Shown here: piece by piece, positions 62,561-64,000 of the stretch | Layout: each line of letters starts with the position of its first letter | How positions within the stretch are numbered: position 1 is the first letter of the stretch | Origin: Nemophila menziesii | Taxonomy: Eukaryota > Streptophyta > Magnoliopsida > Boraginales > Hydrophyllaceae | Assembly: GCA_029959085.1 (NCBI GenBank) | Contig: JARWIR010000018.1 | Coordinates: 16,429,001-16,493,000, forward strand | Direction of reading: 5' to 3' | DNA: 64,000 bases | Program-made: the position numbers and the translations under genes | Notes under the pieces: model-generated | What the model saw: the letters and a program-made list of their open reading frames with translations, nothing else | The model's database searches: none | What the model was told of the DNA's origin: nothing

Positions 62561-62905
62561 TGGGTTCATGTAATGTTTACATGGAGCTGAGGTGGAGATA
62601 ATGTGGCGCCAGGTGGTTGACTAACATCAAATGAAAAAAACCACGATGTCAAAAAAATCAAAGATATAGGTTATTTGGGGTCTTTCAAAAGATGGTGTAT
62701 GAGAGTCCTATGACATAAAGAAAATGGGTTCATGTAATGTTGACGTGGGGTTGAGTTGGATTTGATGTGACGCTAGGTGGTATTGACTAACGATTAACTA
62801 AAATAAAATGTAAAAAAACACGGTGTTAAAAAACTTAAAGATATGGATCATTTGGGATCTTCCGGAAGATATTGTATAAGATTCATATGACATAAAGATA
62901 AATAA
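62561..62905. repeat. Two direct repeats of ~164 bp
   Basis: TGGGTTCATGTAATGT starts at 62561 and again at 62725. Both units continue with a GACGTGG/TACATGG phrase, GGTGGTTGACTAAC or GGTGGTATTGACTAACG, CACGATGTCAAAAAA/CACGGTGTTAAAAAA and AAAGATATNGGTTATTTGGG. They differ by numerous substitutions. No terminal structure typical of a transposon was found. Confidence 0.75.
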
Positions 62906-63700
62906 TCATACCTGGTTTACCCTGTTATAATTATATTATTTATGTAACTTTTATAAAATAATTTTAGAGAAAATTACCCAAGGGGTCTTGAAGACATCCC
63001 CCTAGGACCTAACAAGACTACACTAATTCTTCCTTTTTACTAAAGGCCACAAACTAAATTTAACACTATAAGTTTAATATCCTAATTACCTTCTTACCCC
63101 CTTTTATATTTTATTTTCTATATATACTATTCTTTATCAAAATTATATTAAAACCCTACCTCTCTCTTCTCTCCTTTCTTTTATTATTTCCGTAACCCAC
63201 TTTTTCTCTCTCTCCCTCATTCCATTTTTTCCATGAAAACTCCCTAAAATTGAAGCTCCATCTCCTCCTTTCATTCGCAGATCTGGTGCACTAGTTGGCT
63301 TCATTGAAGCTTTGAGCTCGAATTCATGTTGTGATATCCGTTCGAGCTTCGTTTGCAAGGCTGGATCGAGTTCCATTCGCAAGGGTTGGATCGAGCTTCG
63401 GTAGCAAGGGCTAGTTCGTGAGTAGCCATGATAATATAGCTCAATTTTGGTGTAGATCTGTGATATTCGCCTCACCGGAGAAGATAGCCTGAGTTGTGGC
63501 TGAACCACCAGCAGAATCGGCACCACCAAAGGACCCACGACAATAGTCCGTCTCCATTCATTTTTTGTGTAGATCTGTGACCTTTGCCTCGCCGGAGAAG
63601 ATGGCCGGAGCTGCGGCTGGACTACCAACAAAATAATTTTAACAACCATGTCTGTTGATTCGAGCGCACTCTCAAGCAACATTCATGGCAAGGGTAAGCA
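62906..63700 (+). other. CT-rich leader-like tract with internal duplications
   Basis: 63150-63220 is a CT-rich run (CTCTCTCTTCTCTCCTTTC) of the sort seen in plant 5' leaders. It is followed by GC-richer sequence with three ~30-bp units near 63335-63420 (TCGAGCTTCGTTTGCAAGG-like) and two units of 117 bp starting near 63450 and 63567 (GTGTAGATCTGTGA, then TCGCCGGAGAAGATGGCCGG-like). The 179-codon minus-strand frame 63143-63682 spans both units and translates the CT run as an R/E-rich tail; it is probably not a gene. An exon or a captured gene piece inside an element is possible. Confidence 0.4.
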
Positions 63701-63894
63701 TGCATTGTATTAAAATAATTTTTTTATCTTAGGTTGAATCCGATATTAATTACATATCGATTTGATTAGTTTTTGTGGATTATCATAATTAATTTTCAGG
63801 TTTCTGAGGTATTGGTAGCAGAGTTCTTTTATCAAGTTTCACAGCTTTTTTCATTCATTATGGTCAACCAATCCTGTAACGCTTTTGTCCCATT

Positions 63895-64000
63895 TAGGGA
63901 TGGCAACGGATTAGATTATTGCAAAAAAATCCAAAACCATGTCCATATCCATTTAATTTATCAAAAACCAATCCCTAACGGATTTAACCATCAGACTTAC
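63895..64000 (+). mobile_element. Possible hAT-type terminus cut by window end
   Basis: TAGGGATGGCAACGGATTAG resembles the 5' ends of many plant hAT non-autonomous elements (TAGGGNTGGCAA). The following sequence repeats ATCCAAAACC, CCATATCCAT and AACGGATTTAACC as such elements often do. The other end and the target duplication are outside the window. Confidence 0.35.

Noticed and set aside
63143..63682. 179-codon minus-strand frame
   Set aside because: Covers a duplicated unit and a CT-rich leader-like run; basic and low-complexity, with no domain.
1..64000. tRNA, rRNA or bacterial/organellar genes
   Set aside because: No cloverleaf, rRNA core sequence or long organelle-type frame was seen on either strand by eye.

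Overview
The window looks like AT-rich, transposon-dense intergenic DNA from a flowering plant, probably a eudicot. The support is spliced GT-AG genes, a plant-type methyl-CpG-binding-domain (MBD) gene, an En/Spm-CACTA element with TNP2- and TNPA-like genes, Athila-type Ty3/gypsy elements, Mutator-like (MULE) elements and LINE relics. No rRNA, tRNA, CRISPR or prokaryotic gene was seen. The species cannot be named from the sequence.

Positions 1-42316 are a head-to-tail tandem duplication with a unit of about 21.3 kb. Copy 1 (1-21021) lacks about 540 bp of its left end because the window starts inside it; copy 2 is 21018-42316. Each unit holds two older, diverged sub-units. The A sub-unit carries a six-exon MBD gene (7469-9101 and 28837-30469). 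The B sub-unit carries about 3.2 kb not found in A, including a LINE relic, and then runs into the 3' part of a CACTA element. The junction between the two big copies (21018-21021) lies inside the CACTA element's 40-bp minisatellite and shows 4 bp of microhomology. The copies differ by few substitutions, small indels and one 179-bp MULE-type MITE present only in copy 1.

Positions 38301-48209 are a 9.9-kb CACTA element in minus orientation. From right to left it has an intact-looking right terminus (CACTACTACA on the minus strand), a subterminal motif array, a TNP2-type transposase gene with many stops and frameshifts, a minisatellite of about 33 units, a second motif array, a TNPA-like (Transposase_24/Ptta family) pseudogene and a left motif array with a decayed end. 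The sequences beyond its two ends do not match each other as simple insertion flanks: the right flank (48210-49431) is a third, truncated copy of the B sub-unit.

Positions 49432-60475 are nested retrotransposons. An older plus-strand element has a truncated LTR (interrupted by a 784-bp MULE relic carrying the end of a mudrA-like gene), only about 205 bp of internal sequence, and a second LTR. That second LTR is split by a younger minus-strand Athila-like element (52107-59967), which keeps gag and protease remnants but has lost nearly all of pol.

Positions 60476-64000 hold gene debris: an RNase H-like LINE fragment, a short coding-like remnant, direct repeats, a CT-rich leader-like tract with internal duplications, and what may be the start of a hAT-type terminal sequence at the window edge. 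The two MBD genes are the only loci whose full reading frames look functional.
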